From an uncultured Bacteroidales bacterium (GTDB lineage Bacteria > Bacteroidota > Bacteroidia > Bacteroidales > Bacteroidaceae): DNA of 64,000 bases. The notes beneath the pieces were generated by a model. The model was not told where the DNA came from. It saw only the letters and a program-made list of their open reading frames with translations, and did no database searches. Positions within the stretch are counted from its first letter, which is position 1. Each line of letters begins with the position of its first letter. The position numbers and the translations under genes were made by a program. Shown one piece after another: positions 28,101 through 36,701 of the stretch. The stretch is taken from the NCBI GenBank assembly GCA_902779535.1, contig CACZBX010000008.1:58050-122049 (forward strand), written 5' to 3'.

Positions 28101-30893
28101 GTCAACAAACTGAAGGTGTTCAACCCAACGTTAAAGTCGGAAACTGTACCTGGCTTATTAGAAGATTTGGCTCGTTATCAGCAAAGCAATAAGATCGTTG
28201 CAGAACACTCCGGTGAATGGGCTGAGAAGTTCGGTTTGCTTGGCAGAGAAGGAAAGGAGAAATGGGATAGTATATTGTCCACATTGGAAGATGCTCCAAA
28301 GATTTATGCCCAGCTGCGCAATCATGCGAATGAAGCCGGATTGCCAATTATCGAAGTGCTTTCAGGTTTTTCACGCCAATTAGGGAATGATTGGAATCTC
28401 TTCAAAGAAGCAAATGGATCTACCTTGAATCAACTGAACGAATTGTTTGCTGAGCTTGAAAAGACTGAACAAGAATTGCAGCCATTGTGCGATATGGAGT
28501 TACCGAAAGAAAGAATTGGCACTCGCATACCACAACTGATTGACCAATGGATCGATAATCTACATCTCATGAAGGATTGGTATCAATGGTGCTATCGGGA
28601 ACGTGACCTCAACGCAGAGCAACTGAAGGGTGCTGTCGACTATATTCAAGAACAACATAAGTCGGGCAAGGAAGCTGCGGATGCTTTATTCAAGGGTATC
28701 AGCCATCAGATGGCCGTCCGTATCGTGAATGCTGATCCATCCTTGCAACTGTTCAATGGCTTGTTATTTGAATCAGTCATTGAGAAGTACCGCCAGTTAA
28801 CAGCCGATTTCCAAGAAATTACGAAGAAAGCTTTGTATAGTAAATTAGCGGCTCGCATTCCAAATATGTTGATGGAAGCATCGAATAGTTCAGAACTAGG
28901 TATTCTAAAACGAAATATTGCCAATGGCGGACGAGGTACTTCCATCCGTAGGATTATCGACCAGATACCAAATTTATTGCCAAAGCTTTGTCCTTGTATG
29001 CTCATGAGTCCGATTTCGGTTGCTCAGTATATTGACTTGAATACCGATAAATTCGATATTGTCATCTTCGACGAAGCTTCTCAGATGCCGACGAGCGAGG
29101 CTGTTGGTGCCATTGCACGAGGTAAGGCACTTGTCGTCGTAGGTGACCCTAAACAGATGCCACCGACTAGTTTCTTCTCGACAACACAAGTCGATGAGGA
29201 AGAAGCTGATATCGATGACATGGAAAGTATCCTCGATGATTGTATTTCGTTATCGATGCCTTCCCGCTATCTGACATGGCATTACCGAAGTAAGCATGAA
29301 AGTCTGATAGCTTTCAGCAACGCACAGTACTATGATGGGAAACTTTATACCTTCCCTTCAGTGGATGACCGTGTTTCGAAGGTTCAATTGGTCAAAGTGA
29401 ATGGTAGTTACGACAAGGGACATACCCGTAGTAACCGTGCCGAGGCAGAGGCCATCGTGAAAGAAGTCATCCGTCGATTGAAAGATGAAGAATTGTCGAA
29501 GCGAAGCATCGGTATTGTATCGTTCAGTATCGTTCAACAAAATCTGATAGAAGATATATTGACTGAGGAACTGGCTAAATCACCGGATCTAGAGGCGAAA
29601 GCATACGATGCAGAAGAGCCAATCTTTATTAAGAACCTTGAAAATGTACAAGGCGATGAGCGCGATGTGATCCTCTTCTCGGTAGGTTATGGACCGGATA
29701 AGAGTGGGAATGTCTCGATGAACTTTGGTCCATTGAACAATCAAGGTGGTGAGCGACGGTTGAATGTAGCCGTATCTCGTGCTCGTTATGAGATGATCAT
29801 CTTCTCGACACTTCGTCCGGAACAAATTGATTTACGCCGTTCAAAGGCAAAAGGTGTTGAAGGCTTGAAGAAATTCCTTGAGTTTGCGGAGCGTGGTACT
29901 TCGGCAATCTCCATCAATCAGTCGAATCGGACGACACAAAGTGAAATGGTGAATGTTATTGCACAAGACTTGAAAGAGAAAGGCTATACCGTTGACACAT
30001 TTGTGGGTAGATCGAACTTTAAGATTGATTTAGCTGTCCTGAATCCAAAGCACCCCGACACCTATCTTCTCGGTATCCTTTGCGATGGCAAGAACTATTA
30101 TGAAACCAAAACAACCCGAGACCGGGAAATCTGTCAGCCGAATGTTCTGAATATGCTGCATTGGCACATCATGCGCATCTGGTCGGTCGATTGGTTCGAG
30201 AATAAAGAAAAAGTTCTGGAAAGAATCGTAAAGAAATTGGACGACCTACAGAAAGCAAAAGAAGAGAAACAAACAGTCGAACCAACACCTACCTACAAGG
30301 CAAAGGCATTCAATGTGGCTGATGAGCCTGTGGTAGAGTTTAAGAACGAACGGGAAAAACCGTATGTATTTGCTAAACTCAATGTACAGAAGACAACAGG
30401 TATTGAGAAAATGGAAGCTAGTGCAGAGAGAGTCCGTAAGCAGTTGCGTGAGATTCTGTCGGTTGAACAGCCAATGACAAACACTTTATTATATAAGCGT
30501 ATTGCATCGCAATGGCAAATTCCAAGGGTCACTCCACGTCTTCAGCAATTCATTGATTCGCAATTGATTTGTTTTTATATGGATCAGTTGTCCACATCCG
30601 AGACGCGTATCTATTGGGAATCGAAGGAGGCTTCCATTGATTATCCATATTATCGAGTTGATTCAAAGCGAGATATTTTGGATATTCCAATTCTTGAGGT
30701 GATGAATGCTGTTCATTTTGTAGTAGAACAGCAGATTTCCATTCCTCTTGACGACTTGAAGAAGATGGCTTCTCAACTTCTGGGCTTTGCTCGTAGAGGT
30801 GCAAATGTAGATATGCAAGTTATGAAAGCCATCAATCTCTTGATTGGACGAGGCATCTTGGTCGACAACAATGGGAATATGATGTTAAAATAG
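25110..30893 (+). CDS. Giant DUF4011 helicase-nuclease with transglutaminase-like domain
   Basis: A 1927-residue multidomain protein. Order: an N-terminal beta-rich domain (1-125); a transglutaminase-like domain (about 190-320) with Cys225 in VGTCVDLSLL, His251 in KGHMFVGAW and Glu289 in LVEATAL; DUF4011 (from about 382, ILWERKLLDFSLRNNLIN); an SF1 helicase whose Walker A is GPPGTGKS (691-698) and whose Walker B is FDEASQMP (Asp1321), separated by about 600 mostly helical residues; GDPKQMPP (1345-1352), WHYRSKHE, and motif VI NVAVSRAR (1552-1559); an MTES_1575-type restriction-endonuclease-like domain with Asp1640 (KIDLAV) and Asp1659 (LCDGKNYY); and DUF3320 (about 1771-1820). Related DUF4011-helicase-nuclease proteins have been linked to phage defence, as I recall; here that is inference. 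A GTG nine bases earlier (25101) is an alternative start. Confidence 0.9.
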   Translation: MEGDFTFNGKYNGLVHLDYLPCLNYAMFHNGYESCDSFELQNNDDEDWNHVQLIVDGELIQTSEVLIDAIPKRQRLEVKDIKIAPDVTKLVELTERVDTFFYLTLCIDGEEAMRKEYPISLMTFDQWPGASVVPELLASFVTPNHPILSRISVNASKFMEKWTGDSAMDEYQTQDPNRVRMQVAAIYEALRSESIVYVTPPASFEKTGQRVRLVDKVLNEKVGTCVDLSLLYASCLEAIGIHPLLILIKGHMFVGAWLTPDIYSQTVGDDASFLLKGAADGINDLVLVEATALTSSQDLSFDDAVFMAEKHLKDEKNFIFFIDVFRCRLNNIRPIPQRVEENGKWSVKTEGVKHSNATEEVMHLNRYDIKTDEPKGKITKQILWERKLLDFSLRNNLINIRIGKRVIPFISFDIDHLEDLLQEGETYQILPSPSKNKLDPEESGIYDSSKWKTSMEELITNEIKNKKLYSYLTDTELQNTLKFIYRTSRTAMEENGANSLFVAVGLLKWYETARSIKQRFAPILLLPVDIIRKGGAKGYVIRMRDEDTILNTTLVELLKQEFGLNLSGLNPLPKDESGVDVKQILAIVRNSVREMKGWDVLDEAMLGIFSFNKFVMWNDIHTNADKLKENPVIKSLIDGRVQWKDDDKEVDARQIDKEVEPANFAIPLDVDSSQMESVIESGQGKSFILHGPPGTGKSQTITNMIANALYKGKRVLFVAEKMAALSVVQKRLAKIGLDPFCLEMHSNKATKSHFLSQLQQAIDVVHIKSPKEFDKLSKELFERRQSLIGYMEALHRPHSSGLSLYDCITNYLSVTGDEIQVSEDVVANTNKDRLTKIRETITDLDTVMKITGHPQEHPLRHLKPKTLDATDTIKEKLDRYKRIFIQLIQQKPFFTNQLALGLPDTADGLNRMRVLSDLLAHIPVLNKAVLDLSANNELLEEWKDAVQNGKRKDEIKERLLKDFSEDVLKQDAQALQFQWKTIQTKWFLPKFFAKRSFVNKLKVFNPTLKSETVPGLLEDLARYQQSNKIVAEHSGEWAEKFGLLGREGKEKWDSILSTLEDAPKIYAQLRNHANEAGLPIIEVLSGFSRQLGNDWNLFKEANGSTLNQLNELFAELEKTEQELQPLCDMELPKERIGTRIPQLIDQWIDNLHLMKDWYQWCYRERDLNAEQLKGAVDYIQEQHKSGKEAADALFKGISHQMAVRIVNADPSLQLFNGLLFESVIEKYRQLTADFQEITKKALYSKLAARIPNMLMEASNSSELGILKRNIANGGRGTSIRRIIDQIPNLLPKLCPCMLMSPISVAQYIDLNTDKFDIVIFDEASQMPTSEAVGAIARGKALVVVGDPKQMPPTSFFSTTQVDEEEADIDDMESILDDCISLSMPSRYLTWHYRSKHESLIAFSNAQYYDGKLYTFPSVDDRVSKVQLVKVNGSYDKGHTRSNRAEAEAIVKEVIRRLKDEELSKRSIGIVSFSIVQQNLIEDILTEELAKSPDLEAKAYDAEEPIFIKNLENVQGDERDVILFSVGYGPDKSGNVSMNFGPLNNQGGERRLNVAVSRARYEMIIFSTLRPEQIDLRRSKAKGVEGLKKFLEFAERGTSAISINQSNRTTQSEMVNVIAQDLKEKGYTVDTFVGRSNFKIDLAVLNPKHPDTYLLGILCDGKNYYETKTTRDREICQPNVLNMLHWHIMRIWSVDWFENKEKVLERIVKKLDDLQKAKEEKQTVEPTPTYKAKAFNVADEPVVEFKNEREKPYVFAKLNVQKTTGIEKMEASAERVRKQLREILSVEQPMTNTLLYKRIASQWQIPRVTPRLQQFIDSQLICFYMDQLSTSETRIYWESKEASIDYPYYRVDSKRDILDIPILEVMNAVHFVVEQQISIPLDDLKKMASQLLGFARRGANVDMQVMKAINLLIGRGILVDNNGNMMLK

Positions 30894-30918
30894 CAAGCAT
30901 AAGCGTGTTTTAAAACAG

Positions 30919-30962
30919 TATCGGATGATGACATACCCAAAAGTCATCATCCGATATTTTTT
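30919..30962. terminator. Strong terminator between the helicase gene and the RND operon
   Basis: A perfect 14-base stem (30919-30932 with 30943-30956) with a ten-base loop is followed by a T-run on the plus strand. It lies between convergent genes. On the minus strand the A/T content after the stem is weaker, so it mainly serves the helicase gene. Confidence 0.9.
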
Positions 30963-30988
30963 ACTAGGAGTCAAGAGTACGTTCGTCT

Positions 30989-32332
30989 TTATTCTCCGGT
31001 AGAATGACGGTACTCAAGTATTTTATTCTGATAGTCTGCAAAAGCATCCGTTCGTCGGTCCTTTGCTTGCTGGTATAGTAACTGTGCCTCCAAGAGATCA
31101 GACATCGTGGTTGTACCTGCCTGATAGTATTCACGATTCAAGCGGAGATTTTCTTCCGATTGTTCGATGCTTTGTCCCGCAATTTCCAATTGTTGGTATG
31201 CTTCTTCCACATCGTGCCAGGCTTTCATCATACGAATTTTCAACATCTCAGCATCATTCTCCAGTTGATCTGCCGCCTTCAGCTTCTCCAATTTCTTGTG
31301 TTTTATCGCATGTGAGCCACCCCACCAATCGCTGATCGGCACGCTGACAGAGGCAAATACCATTCCGAAAGTATGGTCGTTGTCGAGGATATTGTGATAG
31401 TTATACCCGGCACCAACAGCCAAGGAAGGTAAATTCTTTCCAATTTCCATCTTATATTGAAGGTTTGTTGCTTCTACCTGTTTGTTCAGCAGTTGGTATT
31501 CAGATGTACCTAACAAAGCCTGTTGATGATCTTTGCGAAGATGAACCGGTGATGATGCAACATCGTCATAGGATAGTACAAAGGTGGTATCTTGTAATCC
31601 ACAGTATTGTGCCATCAACATCCTAACAATGCTGATACCATGCTGTAGTTTCACCTTTTGACTTTCGATATCATTTTGTCGGAGTTGTACTTGCAAAAGA
31701 TCATTCCTCATGGTAACTCCTGCCTTTACGGCTACCTCAACATTTTTACGAATATCTTTCAGTAAGTCGTCAACAGCCTGTACCGTTTTCATCTTCTCCT
31801 GTAAAGATACAAATTGCCAAAAATATTGTTCTGCATTCCTTTCTACCTCGTTTTCGGAGAGTTGTAACTGAAGTTGGCTGACTTCTTCGCCCACCTTTGC
31901 CAGTTTATTGCCATTCACAATTTGTCCGCCGGCAAAGATTGGCTGCATCGCTGTAACTCCGGCAATTGTTCCGTTCTTCATCATGGAGATACTTATTGGA
32001 TTGGCGAGTGCCATTAACGCCTCTGGAGGAAGGGATTGTGCCAGGGCTGCACCCAATTCGGTGGGAATCATTTCAGATGGATTCATGTTCATCTTTGCCA
32101 TTCCTCGGTTAGCGTTGAACCAAAGTCCCGTACCACTAATGTTAGGGAAGTACTTTGTAAGTGCTTCCTTGCGTGTTTGACGAGCAGCATCCACATCTCT
32201 ACGAGCATTCCGAACAGTAACGTTGTTCCGGCGCGCAGCTTCCAGTATTTGTTCTAATGAATATGACTGTTGTTGGGCTGAAGCTGATACGATGCCACAA
32301 AGTATCAATGCGAAAGAGATTATTCTTTTCAT
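30989..32332 (-). CDS. TolC-family outer-membrane efflux protein
   Basis: A 447-residue outer-membrane channel of the TolC/OEP family. A signal peptide (cleavage near VSASA-QQ, residue 19-20) is followed by two repeats of long helices joined by short strands. Family traits include YSLEQILEAARRNNVTVRNA near the start and YYQAGTTTMSDLLEAQLLYQQA near the end of the second repeat. It should form the trimeric exit duct for the RND pump encoded just upstream. It is the third gene of the operon, starting seven bases after the RND gene. Confidence 0.93.
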   Translation of the reverse strand: MKRIISFALILCGIVSASAQQQSYSLEQILEAARRNNVTVRNARRDVDAARQTRKEALTKYFPNISGTGLWFNANRGMAKMNMNPSEMIPTELGAALAQSLPPEALMALANPISISMMKNGTIAGVTAMQPIFAGGQIVNGNKLAKVGEEVSQLQLQLSENEVERNAEQYFWQFVSLQEKMKTVQAVDDLLKDIRKNVEVAVKAGVTMRNDLLQVQLRQNDIESQKVKLQHGISIVRMLMAQYCGLQDTTFVLSYDDVASSPVHLRKDHQQALLGTSEYQLLNKQVEATNLQYKMEIGKNLPSLAVGAGYNYHNILDNDHTFGMVFASVSVPISDWWGGSHAIKHKKLEKLKAADQLENDAEMLKIRMMKAWHDVEEAYQQLEIAGQSIEQSEENLRLNREYYQAGTTTMSDLLEAQLLYQQAKDRRTDAFADYQNKILEYRHSTGE

Positions 32333-32339
32333 CGTTATA

Positions 32340-35300
32340 TCATTTCTTTAAATTAACTTTCCAATAAACTACAGGTAAAACAGTTACTACCATGATCAAA
32401 GAACCGATACCAACAGCAAAAATAGTTACGCCGACAGGCATCCAGAAGGATGAACCGGCAATGATCATCGGTACGACGCCGACTGCTGTGGTAGCCGTTG
32501 TCAAGAAGATGGGCACCATCCGCCGTTTTCCGGCTTGGTATGCAGCGTCTTTCACTGCAACATTATACTGTTCAAAATATTTCTTGCGTTCTTCTTTGTG
32601 TATCTTCCTCGGTAAGGGGTGTGCTTGAACATACGCCTTCATCAATTCATTCGCATGCTCAAAGATCAGGATCTCATTACGCATAATCATACCCATCAAA
32701 GTAATGGCGCCCATGACAGAAGTTAGTCCTAACATCCTGTTCATCAAGGCTAAACCAATCAAGGCTCCCGGCAACATCAGTCCAAGAGCAGAGATACATA
32801 CCGTGGTAATACCATATTTCTTGAAGTTGAACAGCAGGAAGAAGAAAATAATGACTACGGCAATTGCCACACCTCCGAAGATTTGTGGTAATGACTCGGC
32901 GTTATATTCTATTTCTCCGCCCACCTCGCTGCGTACACCTTGAGGCAGTTCAATTTTATCTTGCATGATCTTGGCGATTCGTTTTTCTACCGGTGCGGCA
33001 TAAACACCGTTTGCAAACTGAGCCGTCACCGTGATACATCGTTCGCCTCCACGGTGCATGATTCTACTTTCACTCCATTTCGGCTGTACTTTTGCAATTT
33101 GCCGTAGTGGTATTGTGCTGTTCGAACGATTGATGCTCGAAGAAATCATGCTCATTGGGGTTGGAATACCCAAGTCGGCAATGTCAGAGAATGTCATATC
33201 GTCATCATCCTTTACAATGATGGGGACCTCATAATCACCTTCCCATATTTGTCCAACGCGCAAATCATTGGTGGATGAACTGAGAGTTAACTCAGCGGTG
33301 GCACGGGTAATGCCTAATTGTGCGGATACTACAGGGTCTAACTGTACGCTGACAATAGGTGAGGGCTCGAAGAAATCGGTATGTACCCATTCCAGTTCAG
33401 GCATCTCACGCATTTGTTCCATGAGTCGATTAGCTGCAGTGTGCAGCGAATCAATATTCTCTCCATAAAAGCGATATTCCAGTTCTGGGACTTCAAGGTA
33501 GTCGAGTCGCTTAAATCGTACGTATGCTTCGGGAAAGTATTCACTCCATGCAGTCTGATATTTAGCCAGCAACTCAAGTGTAGCCTTTTGGGATGTCGTA
33601 TTTACAATGAACTGTGCATAGTTGTTCCCGGCCATTTGCGGTGCATAACAGGTCATGAATCTAGGTGATGAGCAGCCTATAAAGCTGGTAATGCACTTCA
33701 CATCCTTGTCGTCCTGCATCACATTGCGAAGAGAATCGGCAATAATCCGTGTGTCGTGTAGTCCTTTGCCTTCGGGAAGGAAGATCTCGACCGCAAATTG
33801 ATCACGATCAGCATAGGGGAACAGTCGTATTTTCAAGAAAGGAGCAATCAGGCAGGAGAGGAGTACGATAGCGATTCCACCAATGATTGTTTTCCACGGA
33901 TGAGCGAAGGTAAAATCCAGTACCTTATTGTAAGTTGATTGTACCCAATTGGTGATTGCGTTTCCACCGGTACTCACTTTGCCAGGTTTGATGATCAGTA
34001 CTTCCAAGAACGGGATCACTGTAACAGCCAAGAGTAGCGATACCATAAGGTTGATGGCCATTGTCCAAGGAAAATCTTCCATCGCATCGTTGAAAGCACC
34101 TTTCATCGTCAGCAACAAGGGGAAGAAGATGACGCTGATGCAGAGTGTTGCCAGCATCATCGGCATGAAATATTGTTGCGCCGAAGCTATGGCCGCTTGT
34201 TTTGGCTCATAGCCTTTCCCCAAATATTCCAGATAACCATCGATGACAACAATAGAATTGTCGACCACCATACCCAATACAACGATCAAAGCGGCAAGAG
34301 TGACGATATTCAGTTCTATTCCGGCAAAGAACATGATGGAAACGGAGATAAACGTGCTGAGCGGAATGGTAATGGCAGCGACGATTGCCGAACGAAGAGG
34401 AAACAGCACCATCATGACAAGGATAATGATAACCATTGAGATGAGCAGATCACGAAGGAAGTCACTAATACTCATGCCCACCACCTTAGGTTGGTCGGCT
34501 ATTCGAGTGATGTTCACATCTTCGGGCATCTCGTTCAGCCTAAAATCGTTCAATACCTCATCGACCTCTTTACCATACTGTACAATATTGTTGCCTGGCG
34601 TCATCTCCAGCGACAGAAGGACACAGGGATGACCATCCTGTTCGATATAACTCTTGGAACTGTCGTATTCGCGAACTACGCGTGCCACATCTCTTACCCG
34701 TGCTACTTTTCCTGTAGCGGGATCACTGAAGATAATCATATTGGCAATTTCCTCCTCACTGTTGCCCATCGGTTCTACATGGATCGGAACCTGTTGGTCA
34801 TCATCACTGATGCTTCCGCTCATGGTAGTAAGGCCTTGCACCTGCAAACGGCTGAACAGCATTTGCTGTCCGATACCGTATGCTTGCAATCGTTTACGGT
34901 CGACATATAGGCTGATTTGTTCTTTCTTTTCCCCATATAATCGAACGTTTGCTACGGAAGGGATCCGGCGCAGTCGGTCGCTCAGTTGGTCACTATAATC
35001 CTGTAACTCACGGTAACTGCGTTGATTGCTGTCGATGGCAATCAGCAAGGCTGAGGTATTGCCAAAATCATCATTAGCCACGACGGCCAGTACACCGGAT
35101 GGCAGACTTTGTTTGAAGAGTGCCAGTCCATGTTTTATCTTACTCCATACCTCATCCTTATTGTTTACATCATCGTTTAACTTCACCATGACGATGCACA
35201 TTCCGTTTTGTGAGGTTGTGGTTGTTTTGGCACGGTTCACCTCTCCATAAGTAAAGAGGTACCGTTCAAGTGGGCGAGCCACTTGTTCCTCCACTTCTTC

Positions 35301-35483
35301 GGTTGTTGCGCCCGGATAAACTGCCACGACGACACCCTGTCGGATGGTAAAGGCGGGGAACTCATCCTTTGGCATAACATACATACCGTATATGCCCAGC
35401 AGAAAAAGGATACTGATGATGAGTAATGAGATTGAATAATGCTCCAATGGCCATCTCAGCCATTTCATACTTTGCTTTTCCAT
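32340..35483 (-). CDS. RND efflux transporter permease (AcrB/HAE-like)
   Basis: A 1047-residue inner-membrane pump subunit with the RND pattern: one helix, a large periplasmic loop, six helices, a second loop and five helices. The TM4 region reads VVLGMVVDNSIVVIDGYLE, so one Asp of the proton relay is present while the neighbouring position is Asn, as in several Bacteroidota RND pumps. Further family blocks are YPGATTEEVEEQVARPLE and ITLMGMIMRNEILIFEHANE. The substrate is not readable; drugs, bile salts or other hydrophobic compounds are the usual range. It starts two bases after the adaptor gene. The ATG at 35468 (MKWLRWPLEHY) is an alternative start. Confidence 0.93.
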   Translation of the reverse strand: MEKQSMKWLRWPLEHYSISLLIISILFLLGIYGMYVMPKDEFPAFTIRQGVVVAVYPGATTEEVEEQVARPLERYLFTYGEVNRAKTTTTSQNGMCIVMVKLNDDVNNKDEVWSKIKHGLALFKQSLPSGVLAVVANDDFGNTSALLIAIDSNQRSYRELQDYSDQLSDRLRRIPSVANVRLYGEKKEQISLYVDRKRLQAYGIGQQMLFSRLQVQGLTTMSGSISDDDQQVPIHVEPMGNSEEEIANMIIFSDPATGKVARVRDVARVVREYDSSKSYIEQDGHPCVLLSLEMTPGNNIVQYGKEVDEVLNDFRLNEMPEDVNITRIADQPKVVGMSISDFLRDLLISMVIIILVMMVLFPLRSAIVAAITIPLSTFISVSIMFFAGIELNIVTLAALIVVLGMVVDNSIVVIDGYLEYLGKGYEPKQAAIASAQQYFMPMMLATLCISVIFFPLLLTMKGAFNDAMEDFPWTMAINLMVSLLLAVTVIPFLEVLIIKPGKVSTGGNAITNWVQSTYNKVLDFTFAHPWKTIIGGIAIVLLSCLIAPFLKIRLFPYADRDQFAVEIFLPEGKGLHDTRIIADSLRNVMQDDKDVKCITSFIGCSSPRFMTCYAPQMAGNNYAQFIVNTTSQKATLELLAKYQTAWSEYFPEAYVRFKRLDYLEVPELEYRFYGENIDSLHTAANRLMEQMREMPELEWVHTDFFEPSPIVSVQLDPVVSAQLGITRATAELTLSSSTNDLRVGQIWEGDYEVPIIVKDDDDMTFSDIADLGIPTPMSMISSSINRSNSTIPLRQIAKVQPKWSESRIMHRGGERCITVTAQFANGVYAAPVEKRIAKIMQDKIELPQGVRSEVGGEIEYNAESLPQIFGGVAIAVVIIFFFLLFNFKKYGITTVCISALGLMLPGALIGLALMNRMLGLTSVMGAITLMGMIMRNEILIFEHANELMKAYVQAHPLPRKIHKEERKKYFEQYNVAVKDAAYQAGKRRMVPIFLTTATTAVGVVPMIIAGSSFWMPVGVTIFAVGIGSLIMVVTVLPVVYWKVNLKK

Positions 35484-35485
35484 CC

Positions 35486-36511
35486 TTAATAGATTACGTT
35501 TGTTCCTTCACTTAATTTCTGATACCCTTCAACGACTACTTGTTGGTCAGGCTCCAGTCCACTCCGCACCGTGATACGGTTGCCGATAGTGGTACCAACT
35601 TGTATGGTTGTACGGTGTGCAGCCTTCGCTTTGTCGACTGTCCACACGAATAATGAGCCATCTGTCATGCGTTGGACACTGGTAACTGGTAGCGTCAGTG
35701 GACTCGCTCCATGCTCTTTTCCTTGAAAAGTCACATTTGCCACCATTCCAGGCAATAGGGAACGCTCCTTATTCTCCACATGAATACGGATATCGTAGGT
35801 ATGAGTGAGAGGGTCAGCTTGGACACCTTTCTCTATCCGCCCGCCAATCAACTCCTTGTTGGCAGCCTCTACCTGAATAATGGACGGTGTATTCTCGTGG
35901 ATGGATCCCATTTCATTCTCTGGCATAGAAACCTTTACCTTGACAGTGTTGATGTCGAGAATGGTGACAACAGCTTGTGAGGGGACTGCCGTTTCACCTG
36001 CACTGATCATTTTTCGTCCGATCACCCCGCTGACAGGAGCTGTCAGCCGACAATCGTTTATGTTTTTCTGAGCCATAGCCAATTGTGATTTTGCCTGTGC
36101 CACCTTACTTTCAATCTCAACCCATTTTACTTCGGGCAGTGAGCCATTTTCGTGTAGCATGCCATAACGTTGATAGGCATCATTAGCCTGATTCATCATG
36201 GCTTCGGCGCTGGTGAGCATGTTTTTTGCTTGCGTGTCATCCATCTCGGCAAGGAGTTGTCCACGTTGAACGACTTGTCCTTCGCTCACATACACACGGC
36301 GAACCGTACCCATTGAGGTAAAACTGACGGAGGTTGCTTCACGTTCTTCAACCATTCCTACATACGACTGTCCTTCACGTGCATCCATGCTACGAACTGT
36401 CTCTACTTTTACACGGATGGGGGCTTTTGCTTGCTGTTTCCCGCTCTTTCCGCAACTGCTTAGCACGATAACCGTGGCTAACAGTGCCCATTTCCAATTG
36501 GCTTTTGTCAT
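35486..36511 (-). CDS. RND periplasmic adaptor lipoprotein (membrane fusion protein)
   Basis: A 341-residue adaptor that links the RND pump to the TolC-like duct. The N-terminus is a lipoprotein signal with lipobox LSSC and Cys20. A lipoyl-like half motif (VSEGQVVQRGQLLAEMDD) precedes a helical hairpin of about 75 residues (TQAKNMLTSAEAMMNQANDAYQR onward in short), and the second half motif LTAPVSGVIGRKMISAGET follows; beta-barrel and membrane-proximal domains complete it. It is the first gene of the operon and lies opposite the AraC-family regulator across a 190-base gap. Confidence 0.92.
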   Translation of the reverse strand: MTKANWKWALLATVIVLSSCGKSGKQQAKAPIRVKVETVRSMDAREGQSYVGMVEEREATSVSFTSMGTVRRVYVSEGQVVQRGQLLAEMDDTQAKNMLTSAEAMMNQANDAYQRYGMLHENGSLPEVKWVEIESKVAQAKSQLAMAQKNINDCRLTAPVSGVIGRKMISAGETAVPSQAVVTILDINTVKVKVSMPENEMGSIHENTPSIIQVEAANKELIGGRIEKGVQADPLTHTYDIRIHVENKERSLLPGMVANVTFQGKEHGASPLTLPVTSVQRMTDGSLFVWTVDKAKAAHRTTIQVGTTIGNRITVRSGLEPDQQVVVEGYQKLSEGTNVIY

Positions 36512-36701
36512 ATTATCCTTAATTATTCGATTTTGAATGCGAAATTGGACATTTTTCAGGATTCTATCATGCTTTATTTTTCATTCATTTTGTCCTATTT
36601 TGACAAAATCCACCAAAAAGAACAAATAAAAGTCAAAATATACCACCATTTTTCTGAAAACTATCCCCATTTTTACAATTGAAAATCAAAAAATAGGATA
36701 T
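36512..36701. promoter_or_regulatory. Divergent control region between efflux operon and AraC regulator
   Basis: This 190-base AT-rich gap holds the promoters of both units. An inverted repeat ATTTTGTC-N7-GACAAAAT spans 36587-36609. The word TCCTATTTT at 36593 recurs inverted as AAAATAGGA just before the regulator start (about 36690). Either could be an operator of the AraC-family protein; no clear TAnnTTTG box stands out. Operator function is inference. Confidence 0.45.

Noticed and set aside
34173-34439. An 88-codon plus-strand frame rich in His, Asp and Asn inside the RND gene
   Set aside because: It is the antisense of membrane helices rich in Ile, Val and Met, so its composition follows from the real gene.
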